The notes under the pieces: model-generated
Seen by the model: the letters and a program-made list of their open reading frames with translations, nothing else
The model's database searches: none
What the model was told of the DNA's origin: nothing
DNA from: Whalleya microplaca
Lineage: Eukaryota > Ascomycota > Sordariomycetes > Xylariales > Xylariaceae
Reading direction: 5' to 3'
Length of the DNA: 64,000 nucleotides
Assembly (NCBI GenBank): GCA_022497155.1
Contig: MU385757.1
Location: 62,001 to 126,000 of the forward strand
Translations under genes and position numbers: made by a program
Shown here: one piece after another, positions 34,222 to 45,827 of the stretch
How positions within the stretch are numbered: the first letter of the stretch is position 1
Layout of the letters: the number at the start of each line of letters is the position of its first letter

Positions 34222-34731
34222 TCAGTGGTAGTTCATCAAGTTATTGAGACCGCCCGGGTCAATCTCGTGAGTTGCCCACTCCCAAACATCGCCTAGCAGG
34301 AAAGTCTTGCTCTTGAAACGAAATATCAGAGTAAATAGATAATTATTGATATCACTCACTTGGCTTATCCAAGGCTCGAAATGGCCATTGTGCGCACCGC
34401 ACGTAGCACAAAACCAGCGTTGGCCGTGGCCGCCCGGCCCGCTTCCCGGAGATTTATAGACGGTTAGGTCAATGTTACCGTTCGTCCACTCGGGTGCTAT
34501 GCCTTGAGGTAGTGAAACGTGAAAGCTGCCAAAAGTTCCGTGCGTGTAGCGGCAGATCGTGCAACTACATATATATGCATGCAAGGGCAGGATCGATACA
34601 GGGATGGTGACTGTGAACTGTATGTTTTTGCAATGGCACCGGGCGGCAAAGGTTTGTGTTTCCTGCTTTTCTGGACAGATTATTTTGTCACGATTGTAGA
34701 GTGGAATGAGTTCTTCTGGTACGCCCGTCAT
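34222..34731 (-). CDS. GFA-family domain, N-terminal-type coding segment
   Basis: It starts at an ATG (MTGVPEELIPLYNRD) and carries ARCHCKNIQFTV, YICSCTICRYTHG and RWFCATCGAHNGHFEPW, the metal-binding motifs of a GFA fold. The frame is open to 34222 (169 residues). Inside it, a 48-bp stretch begins GTGAGT after WISQ and ends TTTCAAG, so it is probably an intron whose length happens to be a multiple of three; splicing would join WISQ to SKTFLLGDVW. It may be a complete small GFA protein or the first half of a two-domain gene with the segment ending at 33335. GFA proteins bind zinc and some act on glutathione adducts; the substrate here is unknown. Confidence 0.7.
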   Translation of the reverse strand: MTGVPEELIPLYNRDKIICPEKQETQTFAARCHCKNIQFTVTIPVSILPLHAYICSCTICRYTHGTFGSFHVSLPQGIAPEWTNGNIDLTVYKSPGSGPGGHGQRWFCATCGAHNGHFEPWISQVSDINNYLFTLIFRFKSKTFLLGDVWEWATHEIDPGGLNNLMNYH

Positions 34732-36879
34732 ATTGTTTATTTTTGGTAAATGAGAAGAGGTGGTTGATAATAAAAGTTCGAGTTCAACGCTTCATGGATA
34801 TGAGGCTAGCTGTGTTAGGATTGACGATGCTTATGCGGCCATGCGGCGTAGCAGGTCTCTGAGAAGGCAGGAACGTAGATGAAAAGGGTAATATGCGCGG
34901 GACTTATATATCCAGAGACCAAAAAGCTCAAAAGAAGTTAGCCTAAGGACATAGCTTACCGTTAAACCAGGTCCTGTCTATACCCGACAGACCCAATCAG
35001 CAATCCCAGAGCATCCTTGAAGTAGAGAAAACCAGATCTAAGAGCAAACTTCAAACAAGATAAGTTGGCTTGTGTTTATGATTTAGTATGGCTGAAGATC
35101 AAGCCTCCTGTTGCTTCATTTGCGAATTTCGGCTTGTCTACTTACCTGATTTTCCCGACTATGGATGGAGTCAGCCAAGACTTACTTCTATGTCAGTCAT
35201 CAATTTACCTACAAGATCTGCTTAAAGTCCGAATCAGAGCGGATCTCGCACGTAAAGGCGGTGTTAAGCATACGGGATTTGTACCGGCCTTAAACCAGAC
35301 ACAGCCATATCTTCTTCTGATATCTTGAGTCCTAACTGGCATACATCCTATACAATCCAAAATCCTTGGGAGGTGTAACTTTACATATGATAGTAATGTA
35401 ATTGTATATAAGTGATGATACAGAAAAGCTCATACACTCAACTTTCCAGGACATGATAGACAAGTAGAACTAAAACATACACTATGTTGTAAGACGTAGT
35501 ATAGGTGATGAACTTGACGTTTAGGGTGGCACACCATTTTTGGATAATCTTGTCTATCTAGAAACTATGCTCATATTGTCTAGAGAACAAGACGTTTCAA
35601 TGACACCAAAACTTACTCCTACACTCAAAATCGACCTCTATGTGCTCACACAAACATCCTGATGCATGTGTAAGCGTTAAAACATTACGTGTTATAGGGT
35701 TTTCCAACCTACTAAATACATTCTCGGTATTATCATGAGGTAAGAAAAGAGGGATAGATACCTGGTACAATATTTAACATAACTTTCCTGCATCAAGCTA
35801 CATACGGAACGAATCCCTTGCCGCGAGAAATTTTGTCAATTCAAAAATACAACTTTTCGTAGCCCTTCACCTTACATGTCTATTCATTTACTGTGAAGGT
35901 AGAGTTGGCACTACACAATAAACCTATTAGTGCGACTATTGCTAGTCGCCACCAAACAGATCTGTGCGCGTCAAGGAACAGGTCAAGATTAGCCACTTCT
36001 ATTTGCATTAACATGGGTATATTTCTCTACGTTTTTATCCAAGTACAATGGTAAAGATTGCTGGTATCTGGTAGACATCAAATCTAAATACCGCCCCGGG
36101 CTTCGACTACATACAATCGAATAATGTGGATCATCCCAGCCAACTCACACTGGATATTTTCCCAAGAGAATATAAGATCTCCTCGATCCTTCGTAGTTCA
36201 GAAGTATTAACATCTAAGACAGTGGCATATGAAGATAGCCTTGCTATGGCGTTTGTCTAGAAGGTAGGCAGATGCGCTGAGATACCTACAGGACAAATAT
36301 GCTGCCTAGAAAGTCCACTCCAAGCCTAACCCAACGCAGACTGTTGAATATCGGAGGCAGTAGGGGTGCATTATAACCCCACCAAGACGATATCGAGTTG
36401 TCAGTTAACATGCTTGGACTTCTATACGATTATATGCGTACCTATTTACAAGACATAGATGCAGACTCGCAGTATGAGTCACATATGTAATGAGCGCAAA
36501 TGTAATGCTTATACGACTTTTCAGGAATATTTGTCGAGGCCTATACCGTGAGTAACTACAGCATCATAGGTAGATCAAGCTCATGTGACAGACTGTTATC
36601 AACGCCGCGACATACTTATGCACGAGCAAGCATGTGACTACCGGTAGTCCTACAGAAGATGTGATGGATCTGGGGTAGGGCCGACTTCAATGTATATGAT
36701 ATGGACAGGGCCAATAGAGTAACAAATAAGCGAAGGGGAGGAGAAGTTGATTCTCCCATCCTGGTGGTGTATTGTAAAAGAAGCCATGTCAAGAGTCGCG
36801 CGACCCGAGATGCTGAGAACTAAATATAAAAGAAGGGCAAAAGAAAAAAACTGCAAAACATTAGATTTCAAAAAACAAT
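34732..36879. other. AT-rich spacer without genes
   Basis: About 2.1 kb of moderately AT-rich DNA with no supported gene on either strand. Short frames at 35065-35328 and 36650-36871 have no domain. No strong RIP pattern is visible, unlike 1-1300. Confidence 0.5.
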
Positions 36880-37060
36880 TTTTGGAGTATTAATTTCGAA
36901 CTATTTAAACTTTTATTTGAGCATTAACTTCGAACTATTGAAACTTTTATTTAAACATTAACTTCGAACTATTGAAACATTTTTTTGAGCATACACTTCG
37001 AACACTTGAACCTGGGTCTTTGAAATTTCGAACTACGATTTAAACCATTAGGCCATTTGG
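36880..37060 (-). repeat. tRNA-like head joined to 34-bp tandem repeats (SINE-like)
   Basis: Read on the minus strand, 37055-37045 is TGGCCTAATGG, a match to the tRNA A box, and 37013-37003 is AGGTTCAAGTG, close to a B box, about 42 bases downstream as in a tRNA gene. Just beyond the B box, a 34-bp unit containing the TTCGAA palindrome and ending in an A-rich stretch is repeated about three and a half times (36963-36996, 36929-36962, 36895-36928 and partial flanks). The repeat unit overlaps the B-box end, so the array iterates part of the tRNA-like sequence. It is not a functional tRNA: the acceptor stem does not pair. The best reading is a decayed tRNA-derived SINE or a tRNA relic with slippage. 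Confidence 0.55.
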
Positions 37061-37089
37061 ATCTGTCACTTGGACTACCCCGAAGGGTG

Positions 37090-37278
37090 ATGGGTGCTGT
37101 GCTATTAGCAATTATATGGCTTTGCACGGCTGCACTGGAGGGGCGTTGTCTAGGTGTCTGCGGTATCTGGGGTATTCGTGGTGCCCGGGGTGCCCGGGGT
37201 GCCCGGGGTGTCCCGGGATACGACCTCCGGATCCAGCCACGGACTTCAGCCCCGGGATGCGGAGGGCACGTGTGTTAG
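37090..37278 (+). CDS. Possible small secreted Gly/Cys-rich protein
   Basis: A 62-residue frame starts with a plausible signal peptide (MGAVLLAIIWLCTAALEG) and continues with five more cysteines and a GIRGARGARGARGVPG run, collagen-like in G-x-y spacing. The run is encoded by a 9-bp tandem repeat. No family match is recognised. Small effectors can look like this, but so can chance frames, so the call is weak. Confidence 0.2.
   Translation: MGAVLLAIIWLCTAALEGRCLGVCGIWGIRGARGARGARGVPGYDLRIQPRTSAPGCGGHVC
37178..37214. repeat. 9-bp tandem repeat (ggtgcccgg)
   Basis: Three to four adjacent copies of ggtgcccgg, the last imperfect. In the plus frame it encodes Gly-Ala-Arg. Confidence 0.85.
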
Positions 37279-37611
37279 CATGTGTGCCGTAGCGCCACGT
37301 TGAAGGTTCGAGCAACGGGAGGAGAACAGGGGTTGGGAGGTAGCTTGAGGATCAGTAAAGCCTCATTACTTACCTTATAAATCATGGATATAGCCAAACT
37401 ACAAGGAATACAGCAGTGGACATTTGTTTGACCCGATCAGGCCGACGAATTGATAATAGAAGATGGAACATATTCACTCATACGGTATAAGTAAGACTCA
37501 TGATGGTAGGTCATTGAAAACGTGGAATTCGTATAATCATAAACTCTAGTTTAGGTCTAACCCAGGTAGTGTTAGGGGAAGACATCCGTTATCTGGCACA
37601 AGTAAGACCGT

Positions 37612-39421
37612 CTATACATGGCTAACCTCGACCTTCTCGCCCAGCTTATCCTCACGCATGGGCACATCATTCCGTGCCTTCTTTCCCCAGCGGCCCATGA
37701 AGAAGTCCGCTACGCCCTCCTTCGTATTCTTGATGTTCTCTGCCACGATATCCCGCGTCGGCCTCTGGAAGATCAGGTCGATCTCCTCGAGCGTCTTGTC
37801 CTTGGTCTCGGGCATGAACAGCAGCTGGTAGACCCAGCCGACGGCGGCGATGCCGCCGTAGAAGCCGAGCGCGAGCCCGGTCTTACCCATGGCGTTTTGC
37901 ATGGCGGAGAAGTTGTACGTGACGATGAAGGAGGCGAGGAAGAGCAGGGCGTCGGATGTGGTCATGCCGTAGGATCGCAAATACGTAGGGTAGACCTCAG
38001 ACGGCACGACCCAGGTGAGGCAGGCGTAGCAGCCGAAGAAGCCCATGTACAGGATCAGACCGATGAGATAGGCAGCCTCTGCGCCGGAGGCGTTCGTTGC
38101 CACGGGAATTTGGTAGCTGGCACCGATAATGACAAGGCCGACGAAGAAACCGGGAAGCATCGTGTTGGCCCAGAAGCGACGGCCATAGCGCTCCATGAGG
38201 AAACAAGCGGGGATCGTGCCGATCAGGAGAGAACCGCCGCCCACGAGCGACATATAGGTGGATTGGAACTTGTCGAATCCGATTTGGCTCATGAGGACAG
38301 ACATGTAGTACATGATGGCGTTGACACCGGTCAGCTGACCCAGCAGGATCATCATGTTGGCGTAAATGAGAGCGCGTCGGGCACGAGGGACAGTGAAGAA
38401 GTCTAACCAGGGGAAGCGCTTGTTGACGCTGCCCTCGGCGGTGATGTTTTGTTCGTCCTGGACTGAGGCCTTCATAACGAAGAACTCTTCTCGAGCCTCG
38501 GCAGAATCTGTGCCTCTTATGCGCTTCCAGACCTTGTAGGCGTCGAGTGTTTTGCCCTTGTGCATGAGGAATCGAGGTGACTCTGGCAGGAAGAGCATAC
38601 CAATAAACATGATTGTCGAGAAGACTAGCGAGGAACCCAATATGAACCGCCAGTTACCGGGTACGGTGACGAACATAGCGGCAACCGCATACCCGAGCAC
38701 CTCGCCAAGCGCGATATTAAATTGGTATAACGAAACCAGGTTACCACGGACCTTACGCTCGACTGTCTCGGCGACGTAGACTGGAACCGTACCGCCCTCA
38801 AGACCGACACCGATACCGAGGATAACGCGAGAAGCAACGATCATGCCTAGGTATCACAGTCAGGATTTGATGAAAATAGCTACTAGAATTTACTGCTTGG
38901 TTGAACTCACCATAATTAATAGAACCAGCTTCAAGGGCAGCACCAATGGTGTACAGGATGGTAGAAATGATAATCGACCACCGTCTACCAAGATACTCGT
39001 TACAAGGACTGAGAATGATAGCACCACCCACGGCACCCAACGGCATAGCCGAGTTTACCAGACTGTTTTGTTGTGAATCCAGGCCGAGATCATCGGGAAG
39101 GAAGAGGTTGGCACCGGAGATGAGGGACTGGTCAAGCCCAGAGAGTAGACCACCCATAGACGCGAACGCGACGATTACCCAGGTAAAGTGTCTCTTGTCT
39201 TTGAAGTCGAGATCGAAGAAGCTCTTTCGGAAGCCACCGGAGGCTTCGAGCTGCTGATCCATATCCGCGATGAACGAATCAACCTCCCAGCCGCCGGCCT
39301 GAGCCACCGCGAGAGCATCCTTCTCGTTTAGGGCCGGTATGGTGACCTTGGAGTGTTCGACTTGAGCCTCATTGGGGCCTGGCTTCTTAGCCGGCGCGGG
39401 TGTAACCTTTTCGTCGGCCAT
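37612..39421 (-). CDS. MFS sugar transporter (sugar porter family)
   Basis: Two exons, 39421-38911 and 38846-37612, encode 581 residues; donor GTGAGT, acceptor ACCTAG. After a hydrophilic N-tail of about 75 residues come twelve membrane segments with the sugar-porter signatures: GGLLSGLDQSLISGA in TM1, NEYLGRRWS, GVGLEGGTVPVYVAE, LPESPRFLMHKGK, GQLTGVNAIMYY in TM7, MERYGRRF and PETKDKTLEEID after TM12. It takes up hexoses, polyols or related compounds by proton symport or facilitated diffusion; substrate cannot be assigned. It is flanked by gene-poor spacers on both sides. Confidence 0.93.
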
Positions 39422-41291
39422 TTCTGATGTCTTGGTCTTACTGTGAGACCGAGATCCTTCGGGGAGGGACTAATAATAAAAATGTGAGCGAAGTCGGGGG
39501 TGTGGTGGCACAGAAGAGGCGGGAGGCAAGGGATTTTGTACCTTCCTTTTGGTTGCGCCAATCGTAGCTCATATCACCCACTACATATGTACCATGTCAC
39601 TACCACAGATAGGTGACAGGTTGGAAAGACCGTCCGATCATGAGCTAATTTCAAATCCCTATCTCAAGACCACCTTCAGACAACATCGGCTGCATCGTCA
39701 TTCACGTCGTGCTGTTGTGCACTAGAGCCTTGAATAATACCGCCGAAGTAAGGGCGACTATTTTCGTTGGTGCACGCGCTCATACGCTCATACGATTGGG
39801 GACCCCAGCGGGCCTCCAGCCTGCTCCAGCTTTTCCTCGCAATCTTGAGTCCGGAGTGAGCCATTGGGGCATTTGAGGGGATTTGGGGCTCCTGCAGTCT
39901 AGGGACCCGGGCGTTGAGAAGCTGCTAGAGGCGGTGGACCCTTCTGGGACTAGTCGACTAGTCTAGACTCATCCTGGGACTGTGCCCCTGGGACTCGACT
40001 TTTCCAGTGAGCAAACGGGTTGTGGATGACGTCGGAAAAGATCCGCCCTTGGCACCGACTCTCGGGCGCGCCGAGAACAGCCCGGAGCTAATCCCGATCG
40101 ATGTTGGAAATCTGGAACCGTGACTGTCTTCAACTTTTCTAGAATACACGCGAATGGCCTCACACCTGATGTTTTGCATAGTGCCCTGTTCTGGTTCCCT
40201 AGCTGGACTCCTACACTTACGTGTATTGGCAACCAGGTCTTTGATCATCAGTTTAGTTCCAGCTGTAGCGCGCTCCTGTATTGTGGATGGAAATCGGCAG
40301 TTGCGTGCAGCATGTACGATTTGGGGCTTGAATCATGGGGAATTGCAAAGTATGTTAGTCCGCAACCCATCCTAGTCCCACTCCGGAATCGATTCCCAAT
40401 TTTGGACGAATAGGACGCGGACGGGCACTTCAGAAAATTTGGATGGGGTATCTGGGGAGAAAGCAGTAACGCGGCCCTTTTAGGGTGCCTTTTCTCCAGG
40501 AATAATCTTGGTTTATGTGGAGTTAGGGGAAAGACTATGACATCGCAAAAATCGCAAATATAAAGCAATTTGAATAGGATATACCATCGACAACATGAGT
40601 TGAGCCGGCTTTTCTCGGCAGGGGTCCATGGCAGATGAACCACTAGAGCGAAATCTATTAGCGTCGTTAGGAATCGAATTTAACTGCTAACTTCACTTTA
40701 GTAGCCAGTTAATGCTTGGCCAAGTTTGACAAAATAGCTTATTCAAATGTCACACGATATCCAATTACGGATATGATCCCATATTTGATCGGACGTGTGA
40801 TCACGCGCTACTTATTCAGAAACTTGTATTTCCTAGTTTCGATGTATTGTCGAGGAGACTGTGCTCTAGATTTCTTGAGAGCCAAGAGATATTGCCTATT
40901 CGTACTACAGTGACAGATGGTTAGCTTGAGCTGGAGCCGCAAATGACGAGTCATTTACGATACAGCTGGTAGTCGCCCTGTCCGTAATTGACTCAGAATT
41001 GTACGAAGGCTATAGTAGCAATGGCTCGGTACTTGATAAAACTGCTCTGGTTTGCTTTCTCTACAGGCAAATATATTCCTGTGTTATAGTCATCATATGA
41101 TCTGGAGCCTTATTAGTATCGTACAACTTAATTCATCCAGAGTGGCCCAGAGAACGAATGAGTTGAATATTCTGTACTATTCCCCAGTACGATGTTTTAG
41201 ATGTCATGTAGATGGGTCCAAGGAGTGACCGTTTATCCCACAAAAAGACCGCGTCCACATTCCAGATTGGCAATAGCTAGCGTGCCGCTTG
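39422..41291. other. Spacer between the sugar transporter and the peptidase gene
   Basis: No gene is supported. A perfect 16-bp palindrome, gactagtcgactagtc, lies at 39948-39963 and overlaps an 8-bp palindrome gtctagac at 39961-39968. Frames around 40120-40643 overlap on both strands and have no domain. Confidence 0.5.
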
Positions 41292-43688
41292 CTAGGATTC
41301 GCAACAAGTTGATTGCTGATCGACTGTGAATGCCGGGCTGCGTAGGATCACATCGCGCAATGGGTTATGATGTTCGAATCGTTGTTGAAAAGTTGTAAAC
41401 TCGGCGAAGTGGTTTCGCAGATCGCGGTAAGCCATCAAAGTTTCGACCTCTTCCGTTGTCTTCCCATTCAAGAGCTCTTCGTGGATTTCAGTCTGGGTTC
41501 CGAGACTCGGATTGGAAAATGGTCGTTCGTCATCAAGTGACTTCCAAGGCCTCTCGTAACATTCACAAGTCGGCCACTCGCCCTCATCGTCTGAATCAAA
41601 TCTAGGTGTAGGTGGTACAACACCTTTGTCAAGGTATTCCCGCAGATGATTGATTGTGCAAAGAGAGGCACATGAGATCGTGCAGTGTCCTTCAGCTTTC
41701 TGCTCAACAACGCTGCTGTTGGTAAACTTGCGAGACATCTTGAGAGCAGCATGGAGGGGCGTCACTGGGTCGAGGTGGTTTGACAAGAATAAGATTGGGA
41801 AGCTGGTGTTAATCGGCGCCGGCTTGTGTGCGGGATGGTCGTCCCAACGCATCGGCGGGTCCTTTGCCTCAATTTCCCAGGCGTTGCAACCTAAGTTGAC
41901 ATCCGCCCCCATCCACTAGAATTGTGAGACAAAAGGTTCCTTTACGATATTATGTGAGGCTATACTTACAACGTCCGCAAACGAGGAGTAGGTGGCCATC
42001 TTCTCGAAACGTTGTTGAAGTGCTGGGACATCCTCATTCAACTACTAGATATCAGTGCTCGTCATTAAGAGATAATGAAGTCAAGGCCTCTTCTTACTTT
42101 ATACCGTTTATCACCACAGCCGATCACCCTTTGGGAATCGTCGGGCCATACTAGCATAGTGGTATTATGACAGAAAAATGTAGGTGGTTGACCACCTCCC
42201 AATAAGTCATAATAATGGCCGTCGCTGATAAGCTTTAGGAGAGCACCGACGATAGAGAATATGCCGAGAGGGGCATATAAGGACGTGAATATAATATTCT
42301 TAACGTCGCTCGCCGTGATCAAGAAGGGTAGCTGTACACCGGGGGTTATCACAATGGCGGGCTCCCTCTGGAGCCGGTTCATAATCTCCTCGACTCGTTT
42401 CTTGATGTCTTCTGGTCCGTCACCAGGCTGGAAGAGTTGACAACGGGAACCTGCTTCAACACAGTAGACAAAGAACTTCTCCCATATGGCATCGGCATCT
42501 TTCAGACTATCCATCCATGCGGGTTCAACATACTGGTCAGCATCAACGACGCCATCTAGGACGACTCGACCAACTCGGTCTGGGAACATAGCGGCGAAAG
42601 TCGCACCTAGAATAGTACCATAAGAGAAACCCCAGTAAACAAGATTTCCTCGAGTACTCTCCTTGGCTTCTATTTTGGTATGCCGTTGGGACGGATCTGG
42701 GGTTTCCGGTTCCTTGGCGGGTTTGACGTTGGAGACCGTTCTCCACTCGTCCCAAGCATGAACAATTGAAAGCATATCCCGAGCGACGTTCGGAGTGTTG
42801 GAGTACCGGAAGATGCTATTGTCACCTTCGGCATCGTCCACTTGCTTGCAGAGCTTGGCGACTGCCCTAGCCCTCACGTCAAGCTTGCTGAGCGCGACGT
42901 TGCTAGAGTTGACATTGCCTATTTCGTGACCAGATGTAAGCCAACTGAGCCGGTTCATAAAGGCGGCAGTACGCCGGTCGATGCCCAATGGGTCATCGGG
43001 TGACTCAAAACAGTCAGCTTTAGGCGTAGTAGCTCCGACTCCGCGTGGGTCAAAGCCGATGATGTCGTGATGGTCACCAACTGCTGCCTTGAGGACCTGG
43101 CCAGAGGCTGCGACGAATATGGCTCCGCTACCGCCAGGGCCACCAGGATTGACTAGGAGTGGCGATTCCGAAAAGGACGATGGGTCGTGACTACGGTTCG
43201 CACCAGGGGCCATTACCAAGGCAATGTGCACCTTCGGATTGTCCACCGACTCATTCAGTGGCCGGTGGTAATCCATAGGTACGGTCAGTCGGGCGCACAG
43301 AAGGCCATTAGAAAAGCATGGGTGCCACTGAAGCTTTTCGCTCGGAGTGATCTATTACCATCACAGACAACCATGTCAATACTAATGATACTTGGACACA
43401 TTCACCCTAACATTAGGAGAAGCTTACGTCGGACCACGCAGTCCATCTTTCGGAGGACTTTGATTGCTCCCAATCTCCAGTGCCCTGACGTTGGATGGCA
43501 TTCCGAGTATTACTAAGGTAAACACTGAGGCCAATAACGCTCATCAAAGCAATCGTGAAGATCGTGTTTCGACGAGCCCAGCTCCAGGTCCATCTTCGCC
43601 TCCTTAACAATGGCTGCATAGCGGGTTCAGGCACATCGCTTGATTCCTCTGCAAGGAGAGGCGTCTTTAGCGATTTGTGTGACGCCAT
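41292..43688 (-). CDS. Membrane-anchored S33-family alpha/beta-hydrolase (tripeptidyl aminopeptidase-like)
   Basis: Four exons, 43688-43428, 43351-42098, 42041-41970 and 41915-41292, encode 736 residues. A short cytoplasmic tail with LLRRRRWTWSWARR is followed by one membrane anchor (residues 42-59), giving a type II protein. The hydrolase fold has the oxyanion loop NPGGPGGSG, the nucleophile elbow GFSYG (Ser 330), Asp 578 in SNHLDPVTP and His 606 in EGHCTIS, with a TAP-like C-terminal domain around the Asp and His. Family members clip tripeptides from peptide N-termini. It may act at the vacuole or cell surface; location is inferred from the anchor only. The 72-bp third exon was found from the splice signals and fits the frame. 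Confidence 0.9.
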
Positions 43689-45827
43689 GATTTTATGTAG
43701 TTCGAGTAAACCAGTCAATCAATCAATTACTTATTAGGTATGAAGATGTGAGAATTACGGAGGATCGGTTGTTTGACATAAGCTGAAAAGAAGCCACAAC
43801 TTGAAGTTGCGCCTCAAGTTAGCCACTATATATCTCAAATCGGCAGGAGCAAGTGTGTTACAGTTGAGTGACAGATCACAGTATACTTAACTGTGCAGCT
43901 GTGAACTGTAACCCCAATTAACTCCCCAATTTTCCCCGCATAGTCTGCATTCTACTATGTAGCAATTCCTTCTTCACCATCCATAAGATCTACTCACTCA
44001 TAAATCCTATATTTGACATATTTACTGCATAGTAAATGATATAGAAATGCTATGTCTTCATAGTTTGCCTATATGTCACGTCACTGTCGCTTAAAAAGGT
44101 ACTCCAGATGCTAGCGCGCAAGCTCAAACTCAAAGCTAATCACATTGGAAACTTGCTCTACATGTAATAAGTGGCAGAGTGGCTAGTGTTATTCCCTCTT
44201 GGCTTTGCTTCATCTTTGTCACCGGACCTGACACGACGATACTAGAGTACAACAGGGTTGACTGTAGCTTGTGTTTCTTCCATGTCGTCCCGTCTTGAGT
44301 CCACTCACTGCAAACCCTGATGCGAATCAAGCCCCGGATTGGATCTCTGGTTCTCACTCCTGCGATGCTCTTGGCTCCGGTCTTGTCGAGGTCGAACTTT
44401 TGAGCTTAACTTTTGTTCGTCCAAGCCTGGGTTACATACGAAATCGAGACCAACCTCTTACTGTACTCCCTTTTATGAGACTAATAAGATCTGCACATTT
44501 TACACAAAAATAGCTTTGGCTGAACTGCAATTGAGCCGACATGTAGATATCTGTGCACATTATGCAGACTATCAAGTTCTTCGGTTATCTATTCTTAGCA
44601 GCTTAATAACTCTTCCAACATCTATGATCTTCACTGTTCTTCTGTCTCTTTCCGACAGGCGTTGTCATCAAACAGAATGAGAAAGTAAACAAAATCCTAG
44701 CTTGAAGGTGTTTGAGAGCTTCATAACAGCTAATCCTACTAATGCAGCTCAATAGGATTGTGCATGTATAATCCTACTAGCGCCGCATAATGTTCATTGG
44801 TGGACTCGAGATGAGAAAGCTTCTAGTTGCAGGCGACCATTCTTATTCTGCACCTTGGCAACTTGGCTGACATAGCTTCTTTTTTTCCCTTTGAAATCTC
44901 TTTGGTCAATTCGGGGGAGGGTCTCTTAACCTGTCTCCCGTTAAACTTGCAGAGATGCGGCATTTGATCTTTGCAGTCTTGGCTGTACTAGTCACCTTCA
45001 ACCCCAGGATGGAGGCTGCATCTACACTGTTTTAGAGCATGGGTACATGATCCAAGATAGGCAAATGCGCCAACATCTCGGCGATAAAGCTTGTCAGTGC
45101 GCCCAGCACTGGGCGCGGGGAGAGAATCCCTGGCCGCTTGGCAGGTCTCAAGACCCCCAGATCGATACTCGTCTCACACATTCGTCTTCTATCTCTTCTA
45201 CGTCCGAGCCGTCGCATTGACAGATCCGCCGTACTTGGCACCTTCAGCCAAGGACCTTGTTGCCACGCACTTGCGCACTTGATTACTTCCGCAATTTTGT
45301 TTCTTCCTATTCTACCTATCTAGCAGTGTTTCAAGAGCTGACGGCATTGTTTAAACTCCACTATCACTGGCAGGCAAGGGGGTATAGCTACCGATCTCTT
45401 TCCTTAGTGGACATGACACATTACGCCCAGAGATATTTATAAGTCCAAGAAGAAACGCCTTGGCATCTAAGGAGGATGGATCTCCCATGTCGTTCATCTG
45501 GCTTGGCTGTTTGGCTTCCAGGTTCGGACTTGATAGTTGGGAAAGCCGACTCTCGAATACGCTCGACCTTCGACGTATATGAAGGTCGCCGTGGACCCAA
45601 AGATCAATGAGTCTTACGATCACTCAGCTGAGCTCAAGTATTGATCCTAACGTTTTCGTTTTCCGGTCTTTTCCTTAGTCCTGTTGAAACAGACTATTTC
45701 TTTTCGTTTCTTCCGCTGGTCGTCGCTGGTCGTTTATAATTTTTATACTATTAGTTATTTCCGCTCTTTCATATCCCGAGCACAACAGGCCAAGCAACTA
45801 GCAAGCTTTTTCTCAACAATATTCAAG
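43689..45827. other. Spacer upstream of the Kex2-type secreted protein
   Basis: About 2.1 kb in which no gene is seen. The last 150 bp are pyrimidine-rich (about 45660-45780) and look like the promoter and 5' UTR of the gene starting at 45828. Confidence 0.5.

Noticed and set aside
37618..38406. 262-codon plus-strand frame
   Set aside because: Antisense of the sugar transporter; Glu/His-rich shadow with no domain.
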